This document shows, piece after piece, positions 16,928 through 27,308 of a DNA stretch of 64,000 bases. Every line of letters starts with the position of its first letter. The first letter of the stretch is position 1. Below the pieces are notes generated by a model. That model was not told where the DNA came from and made no database searches. It worked only from the letters and a program-made list of their open reading frames with translations. Made by a program: the position numbers and the translations under genes. Source of the stretch: Natronorubrum texcoconense (GTDB taxonomy: Archaea; Halobacteriota; Halobacteria; Halobacteriales; Natrialbaceae); assembly GCF_900100335.1 (NCBI RefSeq), contig NZ_FNFE01000003.1, positions 186,001 through 250,000 of the forward strand, written 5' to 3'.

Positions 16928-19654
16928 ATGGCAACTGATGAGTTCTCGGACGCAATCCGGGAGTTCGAACACGATGGCGAGACGTACAAGATGGCAGATC
17001 TCACGGTACTCGAGGAGCAGGGACTCTGTGACCTCGAGAAACTACCGGTGAGCATCCGCGTGCTGCTCGAGGCGGTTCTCCGAAACGCGGACGGCGACAT
17101 GATCTCGGCGCAGGACGTCAAAAACGCGGCCTCCTGGGAGCCGGACGTCCCGGACGTCGAAGTTCCCTTCCAGCCGTCCCGCGTGGTTCTTCAGGACCTG
17201 ACCGGCGTTCCGGCGGTCGTCGACCTCGCGGCGCTCCGATCAGCCGCGGACCGCGCGGATAAGGACCCCTCGATCGTCGAACCCGAAGTTCCCTGTGACC
17301 TCGTGATCGACCACAGTGTACAGGTCGACTACTTCGGCAGCGAGGACGCCTACGAACAGAACGTCGAACTCGAGTACGAGCGAAACGAAGAGAGATATCG
17401 CGCGATCAAGTGGGCCGAGCAGGCGTTCGAGGACTTCAACGTCGTCCCGCCGGGAACCGGGATCGTCCACCAGGTCAACTTAGAGCACCTCGGTCGCGTC
17501 GTCCACGCCCGCGAGCAAGACGGCGAACAGTGGCTCCTGCCCGACACCCTCGTCGGCACGGACAGCCACACCCCGATGATCAACGGTATCGGCGTCGTCG
17601 GCTGGGGCGTCGGCGGGATCGAGGCCGAAGCGGCCCTTCTGGGCCAGCCGATCACGATGACCCTCCCCGAGGTCGTCGGCGTCGAACTCACCGGCGAACT
17701 CCCCGAGGGCGCAACCGCGACGGACCTCGTGCTCCACATCACGGAGAAGCTCCGGCAGGTCGGCGTCGTCGACAAGTTCGTCGAGTTCTACGGCGACGGG
17801 GTCTCTCAGCTTTCGGTCGCCGACCGCGCGACCATTTCGAACATGTCCCCCGAGCACGGCTGTACGATCTCGATGTTCCCCGTCGACGACGCGACGCTCG
17901 ACTACCTCGAGCTGACCGGTCGCGACGAGGACCACATCGAACTCGTCCGGGAGTACTTGGAAGCGCAGGGCCTGTTCGGCGACCACGACCCGGAGTTCAC
18001 CGAGACGGTCGAGTTCGACCTCGGCACCGTCGAACCCAGCCTCGCGGGCCACAAGAAGCCCCACGCCCGCATCCCGATGGGCGATCTGGACGAGCACTTC
18101 CCGACGCTGCTCGCCGAAGAGGGCGTCATCGACTCCGGAGCCGCCGAGAGCGACGGCGGACTCGTCGCCAAGGAACAGCCCGGACTCGACGAGAAGATCC
18201 CCGTCACGCTCGAGGACGGCACCGAGGTCGAGATCGGCCACGGCTCCGTTCTCGTCAGCGCGATCACGTCCTGTACGAACACCTCGAACCCGTCGGTGAT
18301 GGTCGCCGCGGGCCTGCTCGCACGGAACGCGCTCGAGCAGGGACTCGACGTCCCCGAGTACGTCAAGACCAGCCTCGCACCCGGCAGCAAGGTCGTCACC
18401 GAGTACCTCAAGCAGGCCGACCTGCTCGACGACCTCGAGGGCCTCGGCTACCACGTCGTCGGCTACGGCTGTACGACCTGTATCGGTAACGCCGGCCCGC
18501 TCGCCGAACCGATCGAGGCCGCCATCGACGAGCACGACCTCTGGACGACCAGCGTCCTCTCGGGCAACCGCAACTTCGAGGCGCGTATCCACCCGAAGAT
18601 CCGCGCGAACTACCTCGCCAGCCCGCCGCTGGTCGTCGCGTACGGTCTCGCCGGTAAGATGGACATCGACCTCGAGAACGAACCGATCGGCACGAACGAC
18701 GACGGCGAGGAAATTTTCCTCGAGGACATCTGGCCGGATCCACAGGAGGTCAAAGAGACGATTCACGAGAACGTCTCCGCCGAACTGTTCAAGGACAAGT
18801 ACGCGAGCGTCTTCGAAGGCGACGACCGCTGGGAGGCGCTCGACGCACCGACGGGAGACGTCTACGAGTGGGATTCGGAGTCGACCTACATCCGCGAGCC
18901 GCCGTTCTTCCAGGAGTTCCCGCTCGAGGAACCCGGCGTCGAAGACATCGCGGACGCCCGCTGTCTGCTCACGCTCGGCGATACGGTCACGACCGACCAC
19001 ATCAGCCCGGCCGGACCGTTCAGCGAGGATCTGCCGGCCGGTCAGTGGCTCTCCGAGCGCGGCGTCGAACCGTACGAGTTCAACACCTACGGCTCCCGCC
19101 GCGGGAACCACGAGGTCATGATGCGCGGCACGTTCGCGAACGTCCGCATCGAGAACCAGCTGCTGGACGGGAAGGAAGGCGGCTACACGATTCACCACCC
19201 AACGGGTGAGGAAACGACGGTCTTCGACGCCTCCGAACGCTATCGCGACGAGGACACGCCGCTCATCGTCATGGCCGGCGAAGAGCTCGGGACCGGCTCG
19301 AGCCGCGACTGGGCCGCGAAAGGGACCGACCTGCTCGGCATCCGCGCGACCATCGGTCAGAGCTACGAGCGGATCTACCGCGACAACCTCCTCGGCATGG
19401 GCGTCCTGCCCCTGCAGTTCGAGGACGGTGAGGGCTGGGAAGAACTCGGCCTCGACGGCTCCGAGTACTTCGACATCAAGGGACTCGACGACGGCCTCGA
19501 GCCAAACGCCGAACTCACCGTCGTCGCCGAGGACGACGACGGCGAGACGACCGAGTTCGACGTCACCGCACAGGTCGGCACGCCCGCGGCCGTGAAGTAC
19601 GTCGAAAACGGCGGCGTACTCCACCTCGTGCTCCGGCGGATGTTGACGGAGTAA
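16928..19654 (+). CDS. acnA: Aconitate hydratase AcnA
   Basis: Aconitase isomerises citrate to isocitrate in the citric acid cycle. The 908-residue protein has the full AcnA/IRP layout. Cluster ligands are the Cys of TSCTNTSNPSVM (about 455) and the Cys pair in YGCTTCIGNAG (about 520). DSHTPMINGIGVVGWGVGG (about 217), NSRGNHEVMMRG-like residues (SRRGNHEVMMRGTF, about 720) and GSSRDWAAKG (about 795) complete the active site. The upstream 195 bases contain AT-rich boxes (AATATTAAGAATAC near 16823), suggesting a leader. A T6 tract at 19684-19689 follows. Secure. Confidence 0.97.
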   Translation: MATDEFSDAIREFEHDGETYKMADLTVLEEQGLCDLEKLPVSIRVLLEAVLRNADGDMISAQDVKNAASWEPDVPDVEVPFQPSRVVLQDLTGVPAVVDLAALRSAADRADKDPSIVEPEVPCDLVIDHSVQVDYFGSEDAYEQNVELEYERNEERYRAIKWAEQAFEDFNVVPPGTGIVHQVNLEHLGRVVHAREQDGEQWLLPDTLVGTDSHTPMINGIGVVGWGVGGIEAEAALLGQPITMTLPEVVGVELTGELPEGATATDLVLHITEKLRQVGVVDKFVEFYGDGVSQLSVADRATISNMSPEHGCTISMFPVDDATLDYLELTGRDEDHIELVREYLEAQGLFGDHDPEFTETVEFDLGTVEPSLAGHKKPHARIPMGDLDEHFPTLLAEEGVIDSGAAESDGGLVAKEQPGLDEKIPVTLEDGTEVEIGHGSVLVSAITSCTNTSNPSVMVAAGLLARNALEQGLDVPEYVKTSLAPGSKVVTEYLKQADLLDDLEGLGYHVVGYGCTTCIGNAGPLAEPIEAAIDEHDLWTTSVLSGNRNFEARIHPKIRANYLASPPLVVAYGLAGKMDIDLENEPIGTNDDGEEIFLEDIWPDPQEVKETIHENVSAELFKDKYASVFEGDDRWEALDAPTGDVYEWDSESTYIREPPFFQEFPLEEPGVEDIADARCLLTLGDTVTTDHISPAGPFSEDLPAGQWLSERGVEPYEFNTYGSRRGNHEVMMRGTFANVRIENQLLDGKEGGYTIHHPTGEETTVFDASERYRDEDTPLIVMAGEELGTGSSRDWAAKGTDLLGIRATIGQSYERIYRDNLLGMGVLPLQFEDGEGWEELGLDGSEYFDIKGLDDGLEPNAELTVVAEDDDGETTEFDVTAQVGTPAAVKYVENGGVLHLVLRRMLTE

Positions 19655-19683
19655 GGGACTCGAGTCTCGGCGTTTCGGGTTCG

Positions 19684-19689
19684 TTTTTT
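19684..19689 (+). terminator. T6 tract after aconitase gene
   Basis: Six T residues lie 30 bases after the acnA stop codon, as expected for an archaeal U-tract terminator. Confidence 0.5.
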
Positions 19690-19751
19690 GCCGATCGATC
19701 GTCGCGGTACCGTACCGGTCCGATTCCTGATTTATTACTAAATAGTGAGTG

Positions 19752-19760
19752 TAGTATATA
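19752..19760 (+). promoter_or_regulatory. TATA-like box of the DUF308 gene
   Basis: TAGTATATA is centred 38 bases before the ATG at 19794, implying a leader of roughly 10 bases with a GAGG just before the start. Confidence 0.5.
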
Positions 19761-19793
19761 TCCTCTGGAAGCGTCCGTACTACCTGAGGAATA

Positions 19794-20393
19794 ATGTCAA
19801 CAGAAACTACTGAGGACTCGTACGCCGAGTTCCCGCTCGATGTCGACTGGCAATTGATCGGGATCACCGGCGGTATCGTCGCACTGATCGGAGTACTTGC
19901 AATCGCGTTTCCCCTTGCGACGGGACTTTCCGTCACGTACGCACTGAGCGCACTCCTCATCGTAAGTGGGATCGTCCACGGGGCGACCGCATTCTCGAAC
20001 CGCGGCTGGAGTGGCACAGTCTGGCAACTCGTACTCGCCGTCGTCGCCATTCTCGCGGGGATCGTGCTTCTTGCGAACCCCGTCGTTGGGCTCGCCTCCC
20101 TCACCGTCCTCGTGATCGCCTACCTGCTCGTCGACGGACTGGTGGAGCTCGCCGCGAGCATCCGGATGGACGGTCAGGAGGGGAGAGGCTACATCGCAGC
20201 TAGCGGAGTCCTCTCGCTCGTCCTCGCCGGACTGCTCTGGGCCGGATTCCCCGCCGACTCGGCCTGGGTCGTCGGACTACTCGTTGGCGTGAGTCTGCTG
20301 ATGACCGGGTTCTCGATGGTCCTCGTCTCCATGTCCGGTCGCCGGATCGAGAAAGACCTCGATGCGGGCGTGGTCGAATCGCGAAAGGCGTGA
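19794..20393 (+). CDS. DUF308 (HdeD-like) membrane protein
   Basis: The 199-residue protein has a short acidic N-terminus and six hydrophobic segments arranged as three hairpins. This is typical of the HdeD/DUF308 family, with each hairpin built as a glycine-rich pair (for example GGIVALIGVLAIAFPLATGL and GAAFSNRGWSG-like turns). In enteric bacteria HdeD is an acid-resistance membrane protein; in haloarchaea the role is unknown. A T6 tract directly follows the stop at 20401-20406, so it is a single-gene transcript. Confidence 0.88.
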   Translation: MSTETTEDSYAEFPLDVDWQLIGITGGIVALIGVLAIAFPLATGLSVTYALSALLIVSGIVHGATAFSNRGWSGTVWQLVLAVVAILAGIVLLANPVVGLASLTVLVIAYLLVDGLVELAASIRMDGQEGRGYIAASGVLSLVLAGLLWAGFPADSAWVVGLLVGVSLLMTGFSMVLVSMSGRRIEKDLDAGVVESRKA

Positions 20394-20400
20394 ATCGCCA

Positions 20401-20406
20401 TTTTTT
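20401..20406 (+). terminator. T6 tract after DUF308 gene
   Basis: Six T residues begin 7 bases after the stop codon at 20393, a likely U-tract terminator. Confidence 0.5.
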
Positions 20407-20550
20407 CGTCGAACCGATTTCGACGTACCGTCTCGGTTGCTCGTCAGCCGGACCGTTGTCGGAGGCCGACCGACCCCAAAACCAGCGTCACGCTTCGTGA
20501 CGGCGCTCGCGTACCTTGTGTTTTTACAACCACCGTTCGTATAAGACCCT

Positions 20551-22725
20551 ATGACCGCCCCGACCCAGCGCAATCGGCTCGACGAGGAGGAGAGCCCCTA
20601 TCTGCGCCAGCACGCGGACAACCCCGTCAACTGGCAGCCGTGGGACGAGCAGGCCCTCGAGGAAGCCAGGGAACGCGACGTGCCGATCTTCCTCTCGATC
20701 GGCTACTCGGCGTGTCACTGGTGTCACGTCATGGAGGACGAGAGCTTCGCGGACGAGGAGGTCGCCGAGGTGCTCAACGAGAACTTCGTCCCGATCAAGG
20801 TCGACCGCGAGGAGCGCCCGGACGTCGACAGCATCTACATGACCGTCGCCCAACTCGTCACCGGTCGGGGCGGCTGGCCGCTCTCCGCGTGGCTCACGCC
20901 CCAGGGCAAGCCGTTCTACGTCGGGACCTACTTCCCGAAAGAGGCAAAGCGAGGCCAGCCCGGCTTCCTCGACGTCCTCGACCAACTCACGAACTCCTGG
21001 GAGCAGGACCGAGACGAGGTCGAGAACCGCGCCCAGCAGTGGACCGACGCGGCGAAAGACCGACTCGAGGAGACGCCCGACTCCGTGGCCCAGGCGGAGC
21101 CGCCCTCGAGCGAGGTGCTCGAAACCGCGGCCGACGCCGCGCTCCGGAGCGCGGACCGCCAGCACGGCGGCTTCGGTTCCGGCGGGCCGAAGTTTCCCCA
21201 GCCCTCGAGACTCCACGTCCTCGCCCGCGCGTACGACCGGACGGGCCGCGAGCAGTTCCGGGAGGTGCTCGAGGAGTCCTTAGACGCGATGGCGGCGGGC
21301 GGGCTGTACGACCACGTGGGCGGCGGCTTCCACCGCTACTGCGTCGATGCCGACTGGACGGTCCCGCACTTCGAGAAGATGCTGTACGACAACGCGGAGA
21401 TTCCGCGGGCCTTTGTCGCGGGCTATCAGCTGACGGGCGACGACAGATACGCCGAAGTCACCGAGGAGACCCTCGAGTTCGTCGACCGAGAGCTGACCCA
21501 CGACGAGGGGGGCTTCTTCAGTACGCTCGACGCCCAGAGCAAGACGAAAGACGGCGAGAAGGAGGAGGGCGTCTTCTACGTCTGGACGCCGGACGAAGTG
21601 AGCGAGGTGCTCGCAGACGAGACGAACGCGGACCTGTTCTGTGCCCGCTACGACGTCACCGAATCGGGCAACTTCGAGGGGACGAACCAACCAAACCGCG
21701 TCCGTTCGATTTCGGACCTCGCCGGCGAGTTCGACCTCGCGGAAGACGATGTCGAACAGCGACTCGAGTCCGCCCGCGAGGAACTGTTCGAAGCCCGAGA
21801 ACAGCGCTCGCGACCGAACCGCGACGAGAAGGTGCTCGCGAGCTGGAACGGGTTGATGATCAACACCTGCGCCGAAGCGGCGCTCGTTCTGGGCGAGGAC
21901 GACTACGCCGAGATGGGCGTCGATGCGCTCGAGTTCGTTCGAGATCGGCTCTGGAACGAAGACGATCAGCGGCTCTCGCGCCGGTACAAAGACGGGGACG
22001 TCGCCGTTCAGGGCTACCTCGAGGACTACGCCTTCCTCGCACGCGGCGCCCTCCGGTGTTACGAGGCGACCGGCGAGGTCGACCACCTCGCATTCGCGCT
22101 CGACCTCGCACGTACTATCGAGACGGAGTTCTGGGACGAGGAACGCGGAACGCTCTACTTTACGCCCGAGAGCGGCGAGTCGCTCGTCACCCGACCGCAG
22201 GAATTGGACGACCAGTCGACGCCCTCCGCAACCGGCGTCGCGCTCGAGACGCTGCTCGCGCTCGACGGGTTCGCCGAGGAGGACTTCGAGCAGATCGCGT
22301 CGACCGTCCTCGAAACCCACGCCAACCGGATCGAGGCGAACTCGCTCCAGCACGCCTCGCTCTGTCTCGCCGCGGATCGACTCGAGGCGGGCGCTCTCGA
22401 GATCACCGTGGCCGCGGACGAACTCCCCGCGGCGTGGCGCGACCGCTTTGCAGCGGAGTACCGTCCCGACCGGCTGTTCGCCGTTCGGCCGCCGACCGCG
22501 GAGGGACTCGAGTCCTGGCTCGAGCAATTAGGACTCGCGGAGGCACCCGCGATCTGGGCCGGTCGCGAGGCCCGCGACGGTGAGCCGACGCTGTACGTCT
22601 GCCGGGATCGGACGTGTTCGCCGCCGACGCAGGATATCGAGGATGCACTCGAGTGGCTGGGTGAGCAAGCCGAGCGTGGCGACGGTGACGGCACGTCCCT
22701 CGACGAGCCGGAGAGTCCGTTCTAA
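20551..22725 (+). CDS. YyaL/SPATA20-like protein: thioredoxin domain (DUF255) fused to an (alpha/alpha)6 barrel
   Basis: The 724-residue protein begins RLDEEESPYLRQHADNPVNW, the family hallmark. A thioredoxin-fold domain follows with SACHWCHVMEDESF (CHWC near residue 55) and later GGWPLSAWLTP. The remaining two-thirds is an alpha/alpha barrel with GGFHRYCVDADWTVPHFEKMLYDNA (given in part: DWTVPHFEKMLYDNA) and WNGLMINTCAEAALVL. The family is widespread in archaea, bacteria and animals (SPATA20), and its biochemical activity is not established. The CHWC pair suggests redox chemistry. It converges on a thioredoxin gene at 22811. Confidence 0.93.
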   Translation: MTAPTQRNRLDEEESPYLRQHADNPVNWQPWDEQALEEARERDVPIFLSIGYSACHWCHVMEDESFADEEVAEVLNENFVPIKVDREERPDVDSIYMTVAQLVTGRGGWPLSAWLTPQGKPFYVGTYFPKEAKRGQPGFLDVLDQLTNSWEQDRDEVENRAQQWTDAAKDRLEETPDSVAQAEPPSSEVLETAADAALRSADRQHGGFGSGGPKFPQPSRLHVLARAYDRTGREQFREVLEESLDAMAAGGLYDHVGGGFHRYCVDADWTVPHFEKMLYDNAEIPRAFVAGYQLTGDDRYAEVTEETLEFVDRELTHDEGGFFSTLDAQSKTKDGEKEEGVFYVWTPDEVSEVLADETNADLFCARYDVTESGNFEGTNQPNRVRSISDLAGEFDLAEDDVEQRLESAREELFEAREQRSRPNRDEKVLASWNGLMINTCAEAALVLGEDDYAEMGVDALEFVRDRLWNEDDQRLSRRYKDGDVAVQGYLEDYAFLARGALRCYEATGEVDHLAFALDLARTIETEFWDEERGTLYFTPESGESLVTRPQELDDQSTPSATGVALETLLALDGFAEEDFEQIASTVLETHANRIEANSLQHASLCLAADRLEAGALEITVAADELPAAWRDRFAAEYRPDRLFAVRPPTAEGLESWLEQLGLAEAPAIWAGREARDGEPTLYVCRDRTCSPPTQDIEDALEWLGEQAERGDGDGTSLDEPESPF

Positions 22726-22810
22726 CGGCACTCGCCGAACATCCGTTGCTACTGCTGTCACTCGAGAGGAGACGGAACGACGGTACCGAAACGTCGATAT
22801 CGAGTCGAGT

Positions 22811-23182
22811 CTACAGCGCTTCCTCGAGTTGCTTCGCTAACCAGATCGCCGGCGGGAGGTCCTCCGACTCGACGAATCGGATGATCTCCTCGCCGTCGTC
22901 GGTCTCTACGACGACGGTCGGGATGTACTCGATGTCGTACTCGGAGACGCCGGGGCCCTGCTTGTCCTCGTCGAGGGCGTACTCCTCGATGCGGTCGTCT
23001 GGGACGCCGGCGGCCTCGAGTGCGGCCCCCAGATCCGGCAGGAGTTTCCGACAGTCCTTACACCAGTCGCCGCCCCATACCTTGTACACCAGTTCGTCGT
23101 CGTGCGCTGCGAGCGTGTCGACAGCCTCCTGGTAGGACGCCTCGTCCCACGTGGGGTTCGGCTGCATGGTCTCGAGACTCAT
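22811..23182 (-). CDS. Thioredoxin-family protein
   Basis: The 123-residue protein from the ATG at 23182 has a thioredoxin fold. It shows the active-site-type motif GGDWCKDCRKLLPDL (C-K-D-C, about residue 40) and the cis-proline strand IEYIPTVVVETDDGEEI. The CKDC sequence differs from the classical CGPC and resembles thioredoxins with a modified redox potential. I chose 23182 because a TTAAG box lies about 25 bases upstream and the longer frame is basic and unconserved. It converges on the YyaL-like gene, and a divergent start 160 bases away reads the dehydrogenase. Confidence 0.88.
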   Translation of the reverse strand: MSLETMQPNPTWDEASYQEAVDTLAAHDDELVYKVWGGDWCKDCRKLLPDLGAALEAAGVPDDRIEEYALDEDKQGPGVSEYDIEYIPTVVVETDDGEEIIRFVESEDLPPAIWLAKQLEEAL

Positions 23183-23342
23183 AGCTGGGGGTAGTGAGTC
23201 CGGGGGCTTAACGACGGTGTTTGTGGCAGGCGTTTCGCTCGGAACGACGGCGCTCGTCCGAGATATCGTACCGGAAGAGACAGGTTGAAACCGCGATCGA
23301 CAGTCCGAAGCAATTTTCACACTAACCGCAAGTATTATACCT

Positions 23343-24395
23343 ATGGTATTCGACTCGAGCGATCACTCGGATCACGAACAAGTATCGTACTTCACTGACC
23401 CCGAAACCGGGCTACAGGCGATCGTCGCGATCCACGACACGACGCTCGGACCGAGCCTCGGCGGGACGCGAATGCTCGATTACGCCTCTGAAGATGCCGC
23501 TCTCGAGGACGTGCTCCGTCTCTCCCACGCGATGACGTACAAGGCGGCCGCAGCCGACCTCCCGCTGGGCGGCGGAAAAGCGGTAATTCTCGGCGATCCC
23601 GACGAGATCGATCGCGAGTCCCTGTTCGAGGCCTACGGCCGGGCCGTCGACTGTCTCGCGGGCCGATACATCACGTCGGTCGACGTCAACTCGGGCGTCG
23701 AGGATATGGACGTCATCGCTCGAGAGACCGACCACGTCGTCGGGACGAGCGACGGGTTGGGCGATCCGTCGCCGATCACGGCCCACGGCGTCTTTCACGG
23801 CGTCCGAGCCTGCGCGGAGTCCGTCTACGGAACGCGGTCGATGGACGGCCGCGACGTCGTGATTCAGGGGCTCGGCAAAGTCGGCCGATCGCTGGCCGAG
23901 GAACTGCTCGCCGACGGAGCCTCGGTGACGGTCTCCGACGTCAACGACGATGCCGTCGAGGCGTTCGCCGAGGAGTACGACGTCGAAACCGTCGAGCCAG
24001 AATCGGTCTACGGCCAGTCCTGCGACGTCTTCGCCCCCTGTGCCGTCGGCGGCGTGGTCAACGACGAGACGATCCCGCAACTCGACTGCGACATCGTCGC
24101 GGGCGGGGCGAACAACATCCTCGCCGAACGGCGACACGCGGCCGTGCTTCGGGAGCAGGACATCCTGTACGCGCCGGATTACGTGATCAACGGCGCCGGA
24201 CTGATCACGGTCGCAAAGGAGTATCTCGGGGGTACCCGCGAGGAAGCCTACGAGGAGGCGGCCGCGCTCGGAGATCGACTGCTCGAGATGATCGAACTCG
24301 CCGACGAGCGGGACACGACGGTGCTCGACGCGGCCGACGCGTACGCCAAAAACCGAATCGAAGGCGGCGAACGGACGCCGACGATTCTTTCGTAA
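23343..24395 (+). CDS. Leucine-dehydrogenase-type Glu/Leu/Phe/Val dehydrogenase
   Basis: The 350-residue enzyme reversibly deaminates a branched-chain or aromatic amino acid with NAD(P). Its N-domain contains GPSLGGTRMLDY and the catalytic lysine region MTYKAAAADLPLGGGKAVI. The NAD-binding domain starts DVVIQGLGKVGRSLAEEL and shows the C-terminal APDYVINGAGLITVAKEY (in part APDYVINGAGL). Length and the LGGGKAVI motif favour the leucine/valine/phenylalanine branch over glutamate dehydrogenase, which is about 420 residues. The substrate cannot be fixed from sequence alone. It is a single gene with an AT-rich stretch (AAGTATTATAC) just upstream. Confidence 0.9.
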   Translation: MVFDSSDHSDHEQVSYFTDPETGLQAIVAIHDTTLGPSLGGTRMLDYASEDAALEDVLRLSHAMTYKAAAADLPLGGGKAVILGDPDEIDRESLFEAYGRAVDCLAGRYITSVDVNSGVEDMDVIARETDHVVGTSDGLGDPSPITAHGVFHGVRACAESVYGTRSMDGRDVVIQGLGKVGRSLAEELLADGASVTVSDVNDDAVEAFAEEYDVETVEPESVYGQSCDVFAPCAVGGVVNDETIPQLDCDIVAGGANNILAERRHAAVLREQDILYAPDYVINGAGLITVAKEYLGGTREEAYEEAAALGDRLLEMIELADERDTTVLDAADAYAKNRIEGGERTPTILS

Positions 24396-24512
24396 CTCGA
24401 CTTCATTTCGTCGATCGCGTCTCGAGACCGTATCGACGGGGGCGTCCGATACACCGGCACGTCCTGCCAGTGTCCAGCATCGGTTTATGGCTCGACTTCC
24501 TAGGGGTTGCCA

Positions 24513-25490
<978 letters not shown>

Positions 25491-25601
25491 GAGCCCCTCG
25501 AGCGGGGCGACAACCCCTGGCTGACCGACCGACGAAACCGCGAGCCCCAACGCCAAAATCGCTCTTTCACCTTAGCCAACGTACTTTACCCGTCTCCGTC
25601 T

Positions 25602-26264
25602 ATGTCTCCAGTGATGACAGAATCCTCCAGACGAACGCTGCTGTGTGCCGGCGCCGGCCTACTCTCCCTCTCAGCCGGCTGTCTCGACGAATTCGGCAGT
25701 TCGACGAGCGAAGACACCCCGACGGACGACGACGATTCCGATGGGAACGACCCGGAATCCGGTGATAATGAGACCGAATCCACCGCGACTGGGGATCTCG
25801 AGACTACGGCCAACGTGCGCTTCGACCACGCGGACGTGCCGATGGAGCCCGAAGCGACGCTCGTCACCAGCGCGGACCGCGCCGACAGATGGCTCGACGA
25901 CCACGAGTTCGTCGACGACGTGATCCCCGAGTTCGTCGAGGAGACGTTGTTCGAGGAGTCGGTACTGCTCGCCCTCGAGAGCGACGCGCCGAACCTCTGT
26001 TACAAGATGGCACTCGAGGACGTGACGCTCGAGGAGACCGACGACTCGGACGACGGCGACGCGCAACTGTCGCTCGAAGCAGCGGTGATCGACGAATCGG
26101 AAGACGACGAACTGTGCGGACAGCAGATGATCGCCGTCGGCCAACTCGTCCGCGCGACGTTCGACGGCGAGCCCGCGACCAGCGCGTCGGTGACGATCGA
26201 CGATGCTGACGGCGAGACACACGAATTGAGTATCGACGTCGAGAGCGATAGCGACGAGTCCTGA
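25602..26264 (+). CDS. Tat-type lipoprotein of unknown function
   Basis: The 220-residue product has an SRRTLLCAGAGLLSLSAGC leader: an Arg pair, a hydrophobic stretch and a lipobox SAGC, with the modified Cys near residue 27. A Thr/Asp/Glu-rich linker (about 28-70) precedes a folded domain with two spaced Cys (NLCYKM and ELCGQQM). That resembles haloarchaeal exported beta-rich proteins. A second ATG four codons in is an equally plausible start. It is predicted to sit outside the membrane, anchored by lipid. It converges on the DUF5804-like gene. Function unknown. Confidence 0.75.
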   Translation: MSPVMTESSRRTLLCAGAGLLSLSAGCLDEFGSSTSEDTPTDDDDSDGNDPESGDNETESTATGDLETTANVRFDHADVPMEPEATLVTSADRADRWLDDHEFVDDVIPEFVEETLFEESVLLALESDAPNLCYKMALEDVTLEETDDSDDGDAQLSLEAAVIDESEDDELCGQQMIAVGQLVRATFDGEPATSASVTIDDADGETHELSIDVESDSDES

Positions 26265-26297
26265 TCGGGCGTACTATTTCTGGACCGACAGGGCAGT

Positions 26298-26942
26298 TCA
26301 GGGCGCGTGTTCGGCTTCGGTGAGTCGAACGACCAGCGTCTCCTCGACGTCGCGGAGGTCGTACTCCGGGAGATCACCGTCGGTTCGGCGCACGTACAGC
26401 GGTTCGACGAGACGCCACTGCGAGCCGACGAACCCCGCAGTATCGCTCGAGTCGGGTTCCCCGTTGGCACTGGCGTCGGAGTCGTCGGTGCTCGAGTCGC
26501 TCGTTCCGTCAGGATCGCTCGGTTCGGCCGATGCCGTCGCCGCCCCGGCCGGGGTCCCACCGTCGCTCGCCGCGCTCGACTGTTCCGTCCCGTCCGGCTC
26601 CGGTCCGACTCGCTCGAGCCCGTAGATCTTGCAGAATTCGGCCGTCTCGGCTGATTCGACGGCCCCGTTGCGGAGCTCCGTAGCGAGCGGCCGCGAGAGC
26701 CACTCGTCGTCGCTGACGCTGGGCTCTTGGACGAGCGCTTCGTCGACGAAGCGGGTGAGATACCAGTTCAGGTCGTTCAACAGCGAGACGGCGGCGCCGA
26801 CGCTGACCGTCCGGAGGGCGATCGAGTTCTCGAAGGGGCGCTCGAGGTCGTACGTCGAGAGCGCCTCGCGGGACGTCTCCCGGGAGAGGAGTTCGTACTG
26901 GAGGTTGCAGTCGGGCGTCCCGATGAGACAGACGCGCGTCAC
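26298..26942 (-). CDS. DUF5804-like haloarchaeal protein
   Basis: The 214-residue protein read from the GTG at 26942 starts MTRVCLIGTPDCNLQYELLS. It continues with a conserved-looking block TVSVGAAVSLLNDLNWYLTRFVDEAL (in part SLLNDLNWYLTRFV), then VSDDEWLSRPLATELRNG and EFCKIYGLERV. A Ser/Asp-rich low-complexity region of about 45 residues is inserted before the final WRLVEPLYVRRT and LVVRLTEAEH segment. The upstream frame extension is arginine-rich and implausible. A CATTAC box lies about 28 bases before the GTG. It resembles the haloarchaea-only DUF5804 family, named here from memory. Function unknown. Confidence 0.65.
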   Translation of the reverse strand: MTRVCLIGTPDCNLQYELLSRETSREALSTYDLERPFENSIALRTVSVGAAVSLLNDLNWYLTRFVDEALVQEPSVSDDEWLSRPLATELRNGAVESAETAEFCKIYGLERVGPEPDGTEQSSAASDGGTPAGAATASAEPSDPDGTSDSSTDDSDASANGEPDSSDTAGFVGSQWRLVEPLYVRRTDGDLPEYDLRDVEETLVVRLTEAEHAP

Positions 26943-27016
26943 TGGTCTTCCCTCGGTGCGTCGGTGTAATGTGGGTTTCGCTCTCCGCCAGCCCCTTGGT
27001 CTCCGAATCGCGGTCA

Positions 27017-27105
27017 CTCGTACGGAGTACTGTCAGTCATCTCCGACGCAACCGTGATCCGTCTGCGGTTGCACCGGTATATCGGTACAGCGCAATCCGT
27101 CTCAG
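27017..27105 (-). repeat. 89-base imperfect palindromic element, copy 2
   Basis: Read on the minus strand it starts CTGAGACGGATTGCG and shares its blocks, in order, with the element at 976-1063: ACGGATTGC, CTGTA, ACCGGTGCAACCGCAG, GACGG, CGGTTG, GATGACT, ACAGTA and CCGTA. Both copies begin at the TGA stop of the gene just upstream in the same orientation. This copy lies between the zinc-ribbon gene (stop at 27102) and the DUF5804-like gene. Its conservation across non-homologous neighbours shows it is a dispersed element. Confidence 0.8.
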
Positions 27106-27308
27106 TCGTCGGTCGCGAACCTGGCGATGTGATCGACGTTGAGGTTGCTGACCGGAACGTCCTGTCCAATCGTGAACTCAGAAGTTGCGCCGCAGTCGTA
27201 GCATTCGATGACGATATCGGTCTCGTGGGCGAGAATCCCGGCGTCCGTGTCTCCACTACAAGCCGGACACGAAAGCCAGTCCTGAAATCGGTGATCGGCG
27301 TCCTTCAT
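27102..27308 (-). CDS. Small C4 zinc-ribbon protein
   Basis: The 68-residue protein has two CxxC knuckles, LSCPACSGD (about 14) and ECYDCGATSEF (about 36), separated by 20 residues. A short acidic tail VPVSNLNVDHIARFATDD follows. That is a complete four-Cys zinc ribbon without any other domain. Such mini-ribbons in haloarchaea have no assigned function; nucleic-acid or protein contact is usual for the fold. Its TGA stop lies inside the second copy of the 88-base palindromic element. A Bat-like regulator gene starts 745 bases upstream on the same strand. Confidence 0.78.
   Translation of the reverse strand: MKDADHRFQDWLSCPACSGDTDAGILAHETDIVIECYDCGATSEFTIGQDVPVSNLNVDHIARFATDD

Noticed and set aside
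17480-20104. Long open frame (874 codons) on the minus strand over aconitase and the DUF308 gene
   Set aside because: It runs antisense through acnA, carries Arg/Val-rich sequence without known motifs, and spans the acnA stop and the promoter of the next gene. It is a shadow of high-GC codon usage.
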